In this document: positions 1-11,166 of the stretch, one piece after another
How the letters are laid out: each line of letters opens with the position of its first letter
Numbering within the stretch: position 1 is the stretch's first letter
Assembly: GCA_937903135.1 (NCBI GenBank)
Contig: CALDAH010000028.1
Location: 4,153-68,152, forward strand
Direction: 5' to 3'
Length of the DNA: 64,000 nt
Origin: an uncultured Alphaproteobacteria bacterium
Lineage (GTDB): Bacteria > Pseudomonadota > Alphaproteobacteria > Rs-D84
Made by a program: the position numbers and the translations under genes
Notes under the pieces: generated by a model
What the model saw: the letters and a program-made list of their open reading frames with translations, nothing else
Database searches by the model: none
Told to the model about the DNA's origin: nothing

Positions 1-40
1 TATGGCGTTTATCGTTAATCGTTTATAAAATTTTAATTTT

Positions 41-66
41 GCCCGCTGTTTTTAGGCGGGCTTTTT
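41..66 (+). terminator. Rho-independent terminator at left edge
   Basis: A 6-bp stem (gcccgc at 41-46 with gcgggc at 56-61), a 9-nt loop and five T on the + strand. It closes a transcript entering from beyond the left edge, so the pilus operon that follows has its own start. Confidence 0.85.
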
Positions 67-76
67 CATTCTGTGT

Positions 77-106
77 TTGCCAAGGTTGATATTTTTATGT
101 TATAAT
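77..106 (+). promoter_or_regulatory. Sigma70-type promoter of the pilus operon
   Basis: TTGCCA (77-82) and a perfect TATAAT (101-106) are separated by 18 bp, between the terminator at 41-66 and the first pilus gene. The predicted transcription start is near 113, leaving a 5' leader of about 16 nt. Confidence 0.75.
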
Positions 107-128
107 TATTCAAAAGGGCAGAGAGAAA

Positions 129-1391
129 TTGGCAAATCAGGTAATATCCGTTAATAGAAAAAAATACGCGGTTGGGTTGTTTTGGCAGCCGCTGGGCACG
201 CGTAAGGTCGGGCGAAATTATGCCCGAAATTTAGCACGCAGCGTTGATAGAAAATTAAATCTGTTTACCGAATACCGTGCCATGGTTGGTCTGGGGTCGC
301 GTCGCGCCGGACATCGTGCCGGAATGATGGCCGCCGCCGCCGAGGTTATGGAAGCATTCCCGGAATATTCATCTTTTTTAGCGGTATTTCGCATTGATCT
401 TGGTTATTTTTTAGTAGCTGTCCGTAATGGAATAATCCTTGAGGATAAGATTTTTGAATCCGAGGCCGATGCCCGTTCTGAATACGTGCGGTTATCTGAA
501 ATCCCGGACTGGGGGGCATTTATTGCGCCGGGGGCATGGTCAATGCCGCGTGCGGTTGAACGTTCGTTGCCGGATTTAATATCACGAAATGCCCGGGCGA
601 TGCTGCATTCGGTTAGTCGTTTTCGCGCCGGTTTGTTTTCGTTGATATTAATCGGTATATTTTTATTTATAATGTTTATGATTTTTCGTGACCCGATAAT
701 GCAATTGGTATCCCCACGGCCACGACCGGCCCAGATTGATCCCGTATTAGCCGAGGAATATAAACGTCAGATAATTGAAAAAAACAAAGAGCTTGACGAA
801 CGGTTTAATATTCAAAAAACGCCGCCACCGCCACCGTTGGTTATGCCGTATGATAACCTGCCGTCGCCCGCTGCCCGGGCAGAGCTGTGCTATCAGGCGA
901 TCGGTTTTTTAATGCAGCCGATTACCGGTTGGCATCAGGTAATGGCCGAATGCAATGAAACGCACGCCGTGGCCCAGTTTCGTCGCGATTTCGGAACATT
1001 GGGGGATTTTTATAACATTGCAACGCAGCTAATGCCCGGGACATTCGTCCAAGAACGCGGCGAGGACGAGATTATGGCACGCGCCGCGCTGCCGGCGTTA
1101 CCCGCCGAACCGTCCCTGGATGAACGCGATGCCGAAACTCTGTTGCGCGATGTAACGTCCGCATTTCAGGGCCTGGATACACCGATTAACGCCCAGATTG
1201 TCGTAGACGTTTTGTCAAACGGGGTGGATACGGCCCAGCTGAATATCGTAGAGATATCGGCTGATTCAAAGCTTGCACCGATGCAGTTTATGAAAATATT
1301 TGATGAATTCGGTGGCGTGTATATGACGCGTTGTGTATGGAATACTGCGGGTCGCATATGGAACTATGAGGTGATTATCTATGCTAAATAA
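129..1391 (+). CDS. pilO2: Type IVb pilus inner-membrane protein PilO2
   Basis: Bitopic protein of 420 aa. Residues 1-165 form a cytoplasmic domain, a transmembrane helix lies near 168-187, and a short coiled segment with a proline run (about 228-240) leads into a periplasmic domain. This matches the PilO2/PAP_PilO architecture of thin-pilus (R64-type) systems, in which the protein links the cytoplasmic ATPase to the outer-membrane secretin. The start is TTG; the GA-rich stretch just upstream is the only candidate ribosome binding site. It is first of four genes in the order O-P-Q-R and overlaps pilP by 11 bp, so the two are probably translationally coupled. The assignment rests on topology and gene order, because PilO2 sequences are poorly conserved. 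Confidence 0.75.
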   Translation: MANQVISVNRKKYAVGLFWQPLGTRKVGRNYARNLARSVDRKLNLFTEYRAMVGLGSRRAGHRAGMMAAAAEVMEAFPEYSSFLAVFRIDLGYFLVAVRNGIILEDKIFESEADARSEYVRLSEIPDWGAFIAPGAWSMPRAVERSLPDLISRNARAMLHSVSRFRAGLFSLILIGIFLFIMFMIFRDPIMQLVSPRPRPAQIDPVLAEEYKRQIIEKNKELDERFNIQKTPPPPPLVMPYDNLPSPAARAELCYQAIGFLMQPITGWHQVMAECNETHAVAQFRRDFGTLGDFYNIATQLMPGTFVQERGEDEIMARAALPALPAEPSLDERDAETLLRDVTSAFQGLDTPINAQIVVDVLSNGVDTAQLNIVEISADSKLAPMQFMKIFDEFGGVYMTRCVWNTAGRIWNYEVIIYAK

Positions 1392-2055
1392 AACATATTT
1401 TATTTTATTGGTTTTTATTATGGCGTTTTCGTCAGCGCGAACATTCCCGGCATTTGCCGATGAATCCGGTGCAATGGACGCCGAGATGGAAGAGGTTTCC
1501 GCCGATGCCGTTGCCGCATATAATGTTAACGGGTCATTATTTCAACAGATTACCGATCTGGAACAGGAAAAGGTTTTAATGCAGCTGGAAAAGGAACGCG
1601 CCCAGCTGGATCTGGAACTGGATCGCTTGGCGGCTGAAAAAATAAAACTGCATATGGAGATAGATACACTATCGGGCCGTGCCGAGCAGCAGCAACAAGA
1701 GCTTGAGACTGAAAAAGCACGACTGGAGGCCGAGGCAGCACGACTAGCGCGCGAGAAGGAAAGTTTAGCCGAGCAGAGTGCGGCCGATGCCAAGCGCGTA
1801 TATTCCGCACCCGCCCAAAGTACCGCAGCGGCTGATATAAACCTGGCCGATAGATATAAATTGATTAATGTAGTCGGCGTTGGATCACAGCTGCAGGCGA
1901 CCGTTACAGATTTAAATACAGGACAAAATAAACGTTTATCCGTAGGTAAAATCCTGGATGATTTTAGTGTAAAATCTATATCCTTAGATGATGGCGTTGT
2001 ATTTATTAATAATAAGGGTGAAACGCAGGTATTGAATATCGGCGGGGCACGATAG
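1381..2055 (+). CDS. pilP: Type IVb pilus periplasmic protein PilP
   Basis: Exported protein of 224 aa. A signal peptide ends near residue 26 (after SFPAFA-like residues, before DES). Residues about 45-125 are a long Glu/Gln/Leu/Ala-rich coiled coil. The C-terminal 70 residues (from about VVGVGSQL) form a small beta domain rich in G, V and N, as in PilP proteins, which join the inner-membrane PilO platform to the secretin. Its start codon lies inside the end of pilO2. Very Gln/Glu-rich coding produces several long shadow ORFs on the other strand. Position between PilO2 and the ATPase is the strongest support. Confidence 0.7.
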   Translation: MLNKTYFILLVFIMAFSSARTFPAFADESGAMDAEMEEVSADAVAAYNVNGSLFQQITDLEQEKVLMQLEKERAQLDLELDRLAAEKIKLHMEIDTLSGRAEQQQQELETEKARLEAEAARLAREKESLAEQSAADAKRVYSAPAQSTAAADINLADRYKLINVVGVGSQLQATVTDLNTGQNKRLSVGKILDDFSVKSISLDDGVVFINNKGETQVLNIGGAR

Positions 2056-2081
2056 TATAACGGTTTTAGGTGCGATTATAA

Positions 2082-3719
2082 ATGAACGATAAAGAAAAAG
2101 AAGTTTTAAGCAACGATACAGTCGAACGTCGCCCATCTGTTCCGACGGGGTTGGAAAATGCCGAAAGCAAAGATATTGTTGATTTTTTATTCGCTAACGG
2201 TAATCGGTTGCTGACCGCAACCGGTGCCGAGATGGAACTGCCAAAGGATACGCAGGGGCTGATTGCATATTTTTCCGGCGGCGAGATTATTATATCACGA
2301 ACACACCGTTATGACGGTCGTGTTTTAGCGTTTTTAGATTTGTTAGAAAAACGCGGACGGCCAATGCGCCGACCGTTTTATTCGGATTTAGGGCTGGTAT
2401 CTAATATATATAAATTTTATGAATCGCGGGTCGGCGGATCTAATCGTTCACGATTGGATTACGATAACCAAATGCAAAAGGATTTTGTTGATATTATCGC
2501 CAAGGCCGCCGCACAGAAAGTATCTGATATTCATATAGAGGTCGCAGATCAGACCACAATTTATTTCCGTATTGACGGCAGTATGCAACCGGTATTGGAA
2601 TATAATTCCGGCTGGGGGGAATCATTCGTTCGCGCGGCATTTGCATCCGCCGATATGTCAAATGCGAACTATGCCCAAAATGAATACCAGTCTGCACAAA
2701 AAGATGGTCGTACGCCCCTGCGCGGGACAAAGGATTTATATCTGCCCGCCGGGATTTTAAGTATTCGTATGCAGTTTAATCCGATCGCATTCGGCAGTCG
2801 TTATGTCGTTATGCGATTGTTGTATGATAACCCGTCCGAGGGGATTAAAACAGAACAGGAATTCGGTGAATACGAACAGCGTTTAATGATGCGCATGCGG
2901 GCATTCCCGACGGGACTGGTTATTGTCGCCGGGCCGACGAGTTCTGGGAAATCAACAACGCTGGTTCGTAATATGTCGTTAATGCTAAAGGAACGTCATT
3001 ACGAGATAAATATGATCACGGTGGAAAACCCCGTTGAGCAAAAAATTTTCGGCGCGCATCAGATGCCTGTTATTAATACAACCAGCGAAGAACAGCGCGA
3101 CGAGGAATATACCGAGGCATTGGCCGCCGCGCTGCGCAGTGACCCTGATACTTTAATGGTCGGGGAAATTCGTACGCTGGCCGCCGCCCAATTAACCGTA
3201 CGCGGTGCGTTATCCGGTCATAACGTATGGACCACGCTGCATGCAAATTCAGCACTGGCCGCATTAACCCGTTTACTGGATATGGGGATAGAGGCATTTA
3301 AGCTAAAAGAAGAAACGCTAATGCGTGGATTAATATCAATGCGGTTGTTTAAAAAGCTATGTCCGTATTGTCGTGAACGCTTAATTGATCATCCTGAAAA
3401 CCCGGCGTATAATCGCGTCTTGGACGCGTTCGGTGAAATCGGCCTGCGCCAGGTATATATTCGCGGCGCCGGTTGTAACGAATGTAATGGGACGGGGACA
3501 CTGGGCCGAATTAAAGCGGGCGAGATTATAATTACAAACAGTGAATTTTTAGGCCTGGCGCTATCTGGCGATACGGATGGTGCGGTAAAATACTGGCTGG
3601 AGGAAATGGATGGCCGAACGTTAAAAGAGGCCGCAATGGAATTAATGCTGCGTGGAATAATCGGTGTTGATGAATTAGAACGCTGGGTGGGATTACTGGA
3701 CCGGCCGGGGGTATATTAA
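2082..3719 (+). CDS. pilQ: Type IVb pilus assembly ATPase (PilQ, GspE/PilB family)
   Basis: Hexameric secretion ATPase of 545 aa that powers pilin polymerisation at the inner membrane. Visible motifs: Walker A GPTSSGKST near residue 284, an Asp box in the EALAAALRSDPD segment, Walker B-type MVGEIR near 359, and a His box (TTLHAN) shortly after. A tetracysteine zinc element follows, CPYC at 427-430 and CNEC at 465-468, typical of the assembly (GspE/PilB) class rather than the retraction (PilT) class. In R64-type systems this ATPase is called PilQ and must not be confused with the secretin PilQ of type IVa pili. The gap to pilR is 1 nt. Confidence 0.9.
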   Translation: MNDKEKEVLSNDTVERRPSVPTGLENAESKDIVDFLFANGNRLLTATGAEMELPKDTQGLIAYFSGGEIIISRTHRYDGRVLAFLDLLEKRGRPMRRPFYSDLGLVSNIYKFYESRVGGSNRSRLDYDNQMQKDFVDIIAKAAAQKVSDIHIEVADQTTIYFRIDGSMQPVLEYNSGWGESFVRAAFASADMSNANYAQNEYQSAQKDGRTPLRGTKDLYLPAGILSIRMQFNPIAFGSRYVVMRLLYDNPSEGIKTEQEFGEYEQRLMMRMRAFPTGLVIVAGPTSSGKSTTLVRNMSLMLKERHYEINMITVENPVEQKIFGAHQMPVINTTSEEQRDEEYTEALAAALRSDPDTLMVGEIRTLAAAQLTVRGALSGHNVWTTLHANSALAALTRLLDMGIEAFKLKEETLMRGLISMRLFKKLCPYCRERLIDHPENPAYNRVLDAFGEIGLRQVYIRGAGCNECNGTGTLGRIKAGEIIITNSEFLGLALSGDTDGAVKYWLEEMDGRTLKEAAMELMLRGIIGVDELERWVGLLDRPGVY

Positions 3720-3720
3720 T

Positions 3721-4794
3721 ATGGAACGGTTGGAAAAATTATATGCCAAACTGGTATTCCGTTTAAATACCGAAAAACGTATGGCGACCGCACGAAAATT
3801 GGCATCGTTACTGCGAAATGATTTTACATTAATGGACGCCCTGGGACGATTAGAGATGATCGAGTCTAAAAACGGTAAGCGTCCGAATGAACCGTTTGCA
3901 ATTGTTATGCGCGAATGGCAAAAAAACCTTGAACGCGGGATGAGCTTTTCTGATGCGACGCGTGGCTGGGTCCCGCCCGATGAAACATTGTTGGTAACGT
4001 CGGGGAATCTTTCTAATTTAGTTGTCGCATTGGAAAACGTCGGGCATGTTGTTGATGGAATGCAGCGTATTCATCGCGCAATGCGCGGGGCCGTTGCGTA
4101 CCCGATGTTTTTGCTGGCGTTAACGTTCGGGATTATTATTATGGTTGGTCTGTATCTGGTCCCGCCCCTGGCAGAGGTTGCCGGCAACGATATGGTATGG
4201 CGCGGTATGGCGCGGTCGTTAATATGGCTATCGGGGGTCGCAACGCATTACTGGTTCGCATTTATAATAGGGTTTGCATTGGTCGCCGGAATAATATGGA
4301 TGTCAATGGCGAATTGGTCCGGGTGGCTGCGTTCCCGATTTGATAGTTTCCCGCCATGGAGTATTTATAGGATTAATATTTCGGTCGGGTGGCTAATGTC
4401 TTTGGCGGCGATGGTATCGGCAGGTATTACCGTCCCGAATGCGATACGTATGCTGGCGGATAATGCAAATCGGTATCTGGCGTCTATATTGGAACGGGTT
4501 CTGCATTTTATTGCGAACGGTGATAATTTAGGGGTGGCGTTAAATAACGCCGATCGTAATTTCCCCGATCCAGAGATCATAGGGGATTTAACAATTTACG
4601 CTGATATGAACGGATTTGATGCAAACCTTAAACATATTGCAAACGATTATCTGGAAGAATCCGTCCGCAGGGTAGATGCGATATCTAATGCATTAAACAG
4701 CGTCGGGATTTTATTAGTATCGGCAATTATTGCCTGGGTTGTACTGGGTACATTCCAGATGCAAGATCAGATTACAGCCGCGTTATCGTATTAA
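3721..4794 (+). CDS. pilR: Type IVb pilus inner-membrane platform protein (PilR, T2SSF family)
   Basis: Polytopic protein of 357 aa of the T2SSF family (GspF/PilC). It has two repeated helical halves, each followed by hydrophobic segments: about residues 128-150 and 180-200 after the first half, and a last helix near 330-350. The second half contains the family-typical stretch around SLAAMVSAGITVPNAI. The partner is the ATPase encoded 1 nt upstream. It is the last gene of the operon and is followed at once by a strong terminator. No pilin, prepilin peptidase or secretin gene follows; a secretin-like lipoprotein lies 21 kb away (26291-27625). Confidence 0.88.
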   Translation: MERLEKLYAKLVFRLNTEKRMATARKLASLLRNDFTLMDALGRLEMIESKNGKRPNEPFAIVMREWQKNLERGMSFSDATRGWVPPDETLLVTSGNLSNLVVALENVGHVVDGMQRIHRAMRGAVAYPMFLLALTFGIIIMVGLYLVPPLAEVAGNDMVWRGMARSLIWLSGVATHYWFAFIIGFALVAGIIWMSMANWSGWLRSRFDSFPPWSIYRINISVGWLMSLAAMVSAGITVPNAIRMLADNANRYLASILERVLHFIANGDNLGVALNNADRNFPDPEIIGDLTIYADMNGFDANLKHIANDYLEESVRRVDAISNALNSVGILLVSAIIAWVVLGTFQMQDQITAALSY

Positions 4795-4822
4795 AAAAGG
4801 CCGGATTTCCCGGCCGTTTTTT
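4793..4822. terminator. Bidirectional terminator between pilR and the RusA-like gene
   Basis: The stem ggccgg (4799-4804) pairs with ccggcc (4810-4815). It is flanked by six A on the left (4793-4798) and six T on the right (4817-4822), so it can end transcripts from both convergent genes. Confidence 0.9.
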
Positions 4823-4832
4823 ATACCATAAT

Positions 4833-8010
<3,178 letters not shown>

Positions 8011-8013
8011 TAA

Positions 8014-8661
8014 ATGTTTACGGCGGATTGGTTTTTCGGACTGGACAAGGCTTTGCGCGATGCAGGATTAGATTCCGATGCGCAAAGCTTTGATGAAATT
8101 CGCGATAACCTGGCGTCGCGTCATGTATGTGACCCGACTGAATTTGCAACCGCATGCGCATATGTGATTTTAGCAGGTGGCTTTTCGCAAAAAACGGCCA
8201 AGAAAATTCATGCCAAGATAATGGATGAAATTTTCGCGAACGGTGCAGATTTTAATTCGCTGATATTGTTGTTTAATAATAAAAATAAAATAAACGCGAT
8301 TTGCAAAATATGGGAAAATCGCGATGATTTATGTAATAAATATTATCGCCTGGCCGATACTGATGCGCGAATTGGGTATTTATCAACACTGCCGCATATC
8401 GGGAAAATAACAGCAAATCATTTGGCCCGAAATCTGGGCGAAGATGTCGTAAAATACGATATATGGATTCAGCGTTTAGGCGTGCGATATGCGCAAAATC
8501 CTGATATGATGGCGTATATTAATAACGGGAAATTATCCCCGCAGATAAAGGCGGCATGTGATGATATGTTCGCGCATCTGGCGTCGGAAACGGGGATGCC
8601 GCGTGGATATATTGATGTCGTTTTATGGAAAGCGTGCCAGAATAAATTAATTAAATTTTAG
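8014..8661 (+). CDS. HhH-GPD superfamily DNA glycosylase-like protein
   Basis: 215 aa, all-helical. The segment LPHIGKITANHLARNL (about residues 128-143) is a helix-hairpin-helix. It is followed by VKYDIWIQRL, where the Asp occupies the position of the catalytic Asp in the GPD loop of Nth, MutY, AlkA and Ogg. The Lys of HIGK lies where bifunctional members may carry a lyase Lys, but this alignment is by eye. It has no FeS cysteine cluster. The start is 3 nt after gyrB, suggesting translational coupling. It probably removes a damaged base; the substrate cannot be read from the sequence. Confidence 0.6.
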   Translation: MFTADWFFGLDKALRDAGLDSDAQSFDEIRDNLASRHVCDPTEFATACAYVILAGGFSQKTAKKIHAKIMDEIFANGADFNSLILLFNNKNKINAICKIWENRDDLCNKYYRLADTDARIGYLSTLPHIGKITANHLARNLGEDVVKYDIWIQRLGVRYAQNPDMMAYINNGKLSPQIKAACDDMFAHLASETGMPRGYIDVVLWKACQNKLIKF

Positions 8662-8711
8662 GAAAATACTGCCAGAATATTATAAAATATTCAGAAATAT
8701 AAGGTGGTTAT

Positions 8712-9323
8712 ATGAAAAATGCAGATATTATTAAATGGCAAATTATGACCGGGATGGATGGTTTTCATCTGATCGCGCGGTTATGTTTAAGCGTTTTGTA
8801 TTTACGTGACGATCGGATCGGTGTTAAAAATATCACGGGTAATTTCCCCGAATACGGACCGTTATTGGAAAACAAGTGCTGGAGTCTGGCGGATAAAAAC
8901 GATCGCGAAAAATATCAGAATTTATATGCGGACAACGCTTTAAAACATCTGCGCATGCATAAGATTGCAGAATCAGAATTAATGCCTGATGGCGTTCGCA
9001 GAATATATTGCCCGGATGCGCGATTATTCGAAGATCCGATTATACAGAATTTAAACCCTATTATATGGGATAAAACGTATTTTATTGATCAAAAAACCGG
9101 TTTCTTTATGGATTTTATCACAGATCGCCGTTCGCCGAATTTTACGGCACTGCGGGAACAGTTTGATAAAAGCGCGCGTCGCAGCACGTCGGTAATATTA
9201 CCCGCGGGGATGGCGAATGATCATATTAAAAATATATTAAAATTCGCGGCGGCCCAGGCGTCGTATCGTAAACGCGATATTTCTGCATTTATTGCATCAG
9301 AATTAAAAGACCGGCAAAAATAA
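8712..9323 (+). CDS. Hypothetical protein between HhH glycosylase-like gene and ung
   Basis: 203 aa, soluble, no signal peptide or membrane segment, and no family recognised. It is rich in Asp, Lys and Arg, with a helical N-terminal half (about 1-80) and a C-terminal segment around the ILPAGMANDHIKNILKFAAA stretch. The start has an AAGGTGG ribosome binding site 4 nt upstream. It lies 50 nt after the HhH-GPD gene and 14 nt before ung, so it may be co-transcribed with two base-excision repair genes. A DNA-related role is only a guess from location. Confidence 0.75.
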   Translation: MKNADIIKWQIMTGMDGFHLIARLCLSVLYLRDDRIGVKNITGNFPEYGPLLENKCWSLADKNDREKYQNLYADNALKHLRMHKIAESELMPDGVRRIYCPDARLFEDPIIQNLNPIIWDKTYFIDQKTGFFMDFITDRRSPNFTALREQFDKSARRSTSVILPAGMANDHIKNILKFAAAQASYRKRDISAFIASELKDRQK

Positions 9324-9337
9324 AGGGCATGGATATA

Positions 9338-10000
9338 ATGGACGTAAAAATTGAACAATCGTGGAAAGATGCGCTAAGTTCCGAATTTAATCAGGATTAT
9401 TTTATTCGCCTAACGGATTTTGTTCGCGGGGAATATCTATCGGGGCGTGCCGTATATCCCGCGCCGGCAAATATATTTAACGCGTTTAATTTATGTCCAT
9501 TGGATCAGGTAAAGGTTGTAATTATCGGCCAGGATCCGTATCACGAACCGGGCCAGGCGCACGGGCTGTGCTTTTCTGTGCTGCCGCCGACACGCGTCCC
9601 GCCAAGCCTGATAAATATTTACAAAGAGATTGAAAGCGATTTAGGGCGTCCATCGGTCACATCCGGGGATTTAACATCATGGGCGCGTTCGGGTGTATTG
9701 TTATTAAACGCGACGCTGACCGTTCGTGCGCATGCGGCGGCATCGCATACCGGGCGCGGATGGGAACAGTTCACAGATGCCGTAATTCGCGCGACCGCCG
9801 CCCGGGATAATATTGTTTATATGCTATGGGGCAGCTATGCCCAGCGCAAGGCGGAATTCGTTGATCCGCAAAAAAATCTGATTTTAAAATCGGTTCATCC
9901 GTCGCCGCTGTCGGCGCATCGTGGATTTTTCGGGAATCATCATTTTTCACGCGCAAATGAATATCTGGCCGCGCACGGTCGAACACCGATTGAATGGTAA
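9338..10000 (+). CDS. ung: Uracil-DNA glycosylase (family 1)
   Basis: 220 aa. It contains the family 1 water-activating motif GQDPYH (in VIIGQDPYHEPGQAHGL), the LLLNATLTV strand, and the DNA-intercalation motif HPSPLSAHRGF near the C-terminus, including the catalytic His. It removes uracil from DNA as the first step of base-excision repair. ATG at 9338 is preferred because AAAGGG (9322-9327) is 10 nt upstream; an in-frame ATG at 9329 sits only 1 nt from it. Confidence 0.96.
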   Translation: MDVKIEQSWKDALSSEFNQDYFIRLTDFVRGEYLSGRAVYPAPANIFNAFNLCPLDQVKVVIIGQDPYHEPGQAHGLCFSVLPPTRVPPSLINIYKEIESDLGRPSVTSGDLTSWARSGVLLLNATLTVRAHAAASHTGRGWEQFTDAVIRATAARDNIVYMLWGSYAQRKAEFVDPQKNLILKSVHPSPLSAHRGFFGNHHFSRANEYLAAHGRTPIEW

Positions 10001-10003
10001 ATA

Positions 10004-10140
10004 TCGGCGGCCGGTAAAGTTGAAATGTCTTCTGGAGTGAGCCCCATTTGCGAGGGAAGTTTTACGCGCGCTTGTTCGTATGACAAATGATGTGCTTCTT
10101 ACGCAGGATTGCATCGCAAGCATTTCCGGCCACCGAAAAT
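10004..10140 (+). other. Structured intergenic segment after ung (possible ncRNA)
   Basis: The segment can close on itself. ggccg (10008 onward) followed by gaaatg pairs with catttc followed by cggcc near 10122-10132, with a 5' side bulge, enclosing about 100 nt with smaller hairpins. No recognisable 6S, SRP or tmRNA signature, clear promoter or T-tract was found. It may simply be the 3' untranslated region of ung. Confidence 0.3.
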
Positions 10141-10154
10141 AAATGGCCACTTTT

Positions 10155-10246
10155 AAAAAAGCGGCCGGGGTGTTACTAGATCATAACAAGCATGACTCTT
10201 ATGGCCTTTCGGTTGCCCGTATTTTATAGCCATAAGCACCCCGGCC
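10155..10246 (-). terminator. Large structured terminator of the PagL-like gene
   Basis: A perfect 10-bp stem (ggccggggtg at 10163-10172 with caccccggcc at 10237-10246) is followed on the minus strand by GC and six T (10160-10155). The 64-nt loop contains a second perfect 8-bp stem (cttatggc at 10198-10205 with gccataag at 10229-10236) stacked directly on the outer stem, leaving a 25-nt bulge. Intrinsic terminators rarely have such a loop. Confidence 0.6.
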
Positions 10247-10256
10247 ATCAGATTTA

Positions 10257-10820
10257 TTAGAAGTTATATATAACGCCCGCCCCATAGAATGCGTATGAAT
10301 GGTTTTCTTCGGCCGTATTTGCATTAGAAAAGTGCTGAACAAATATTTCCATCCCCCAGCGATCGTTAAAACGATATCCGCCCGTGATTTTAAACTGAAA
10401 TAATAACTTCGCCCCCAGGCGGTCATTTTCCTTTGCCTGCAGGCCGACGCCCGCGCCGGTCGCAAAATACCAATCAGGGCCATATAATAACGCAACATCC
10501 CCGGATGCAAATATCATCGGGATGGACAGTTTCTTCCAGTTCCAGCCGTATTTACGTCCCATGCCGACCGTTTCGCCAAAGTTTAACGACTGGCGTGCGG
10601 GCAGTTTAAAAAATGTCGTCGGCTGGGAATATTGAATATTCGGCAGCATATAAAACGGCACAAACTGGGACGGTGGCGGGATTAAAAAACCGCTGTTTAC
10701 ACCCTGGCCGATATTAATCGCAATCTGGTTTTCATAATCGCCCATAAACGGGTTAAAATCAGCATTCGCCGCAGTGGTTAATATTAATAGGGTAATAAAA
10801 GAAAATACGATTTTTGTCAT
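10257..10820 (-). CDS. PagL-like outer-membrane lipid A deacylase / acyloxyacyl hydrolase
   Basis: 187 aa with a signal peptide (MTKIVFSFITLLILTTAANA) and an eight-strand-barrel-like pattern of alternating aromatic and polar residues. The C-terminal FVQHFSNANT carries the H-x-S-N signature of PagL, in which His and Ser are catalytic, and the protein ends in Phe (YGAGVIYNF) as outer-membrane barrels do. PagL removes the 3-O-acyl chain of lipid A. ATG at 10820 is chosen because the signal peptide starts there; an ORF start 12 codons upstream lacks one. The transcript ends at the large hairpin at 10155-10246. Confidence 0.6.
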   Translation of the reverse strand: MTKIVFSFITLLILTTAANADFNPFMGDYENQIAINIGQGVNSGFLIPPPSQFVPFYMLPNIQYSQPTTFFKLPARQSLNFGETVGMGRKYGWNWKKLSIPMIFASGDVALLYGPDWYFATGAGVGLQAKENDRLGAKLLFQFKITGGYRFNDRWGMEIFVQHFSNANTAEENHSYAFYGAGVIYNF

Positions 10821-10927
10821 AGTGCAGATGTTATAATATTTTACGATTATTTTCAATATAATTTATTAATAATGAAAATTATTATCTAAATGAATAAAAA
10901 CCTATGGGCGGGGGGATGATTTGTTTC

Positions 10928-10955
10928 TTGCAATTAAAAAAAACTTTGTTATAAT
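10928..10955 (+). promoter_or_regulatory. Promoter of tRNA-Met
   Basis: TTGCAA (10928-10933) and perfect TATAAT (10950-10955) with a 16-bp spacer, 11 nt before the mature tRNA 5' end. Confidence 0.75.
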
Positions 10956-10966
10956 GCCGTGGCATT

Positions 10967-11043
10967 GGCGGGATAGCTCAGCTGGTTAGAGCAGCGGAAT
11001 CATAATCCGCGTGTCGGGGGTTCAAGTCCCTCTCCCGCTACCA
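10967..11043 (+). tRNA. tRNA-Met (CAU anticodon)
   Basis: 77 nt with encoded CCA. The acceptor GGCGGGA pairs with TCCCGCT (G1-U72 wobble), and the discriminator is A73. Anticodon stem GCGGA/TCCGC has loop ATCATAA, giving anticodon CAU. The body matches elongator tRNA-Met of Alphaproteobacteria better than tRNA-Ile2, although a lysidine-modified Ile identity cannot be excluded by anticodon alone. Confidence 0.9.
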
Positions 11044-11054
11044 AAATTTAAATG

Positions 11055-11080
11055 CCCGGTTTACCCGGGTTTTAATTTTT
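11055..11080 (+). terminator. Terminator after tRNA-Met
   Basis: Stem cccgg/ccggg with loop tttac, followed by a T-rich tail (ttttaattttt). Confidence 0.7.
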
Positions 11081-11131
11081 ATATAAGCGGCGGGGATGAT
11101 TTTCCCCATATATTCCCGGTGTTTTATTTAC

Positions 11132-11160
11132 TTGTTTTTATAGGCCGCCTAACTTATACT
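11132..11160 (+). promoter_or_regulatory. Promoter of the structured RNA at 11167-11391
   Basis: TTGTTT (11132-11137) and TATACT (11155-11160) are 17 bp apart. The predicted transcription start, about 11167, coincides with the first base pair of the first hairpin of the structured region. Confidence 0.55.
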
Positions 11161-11166
11161 TTTTAC

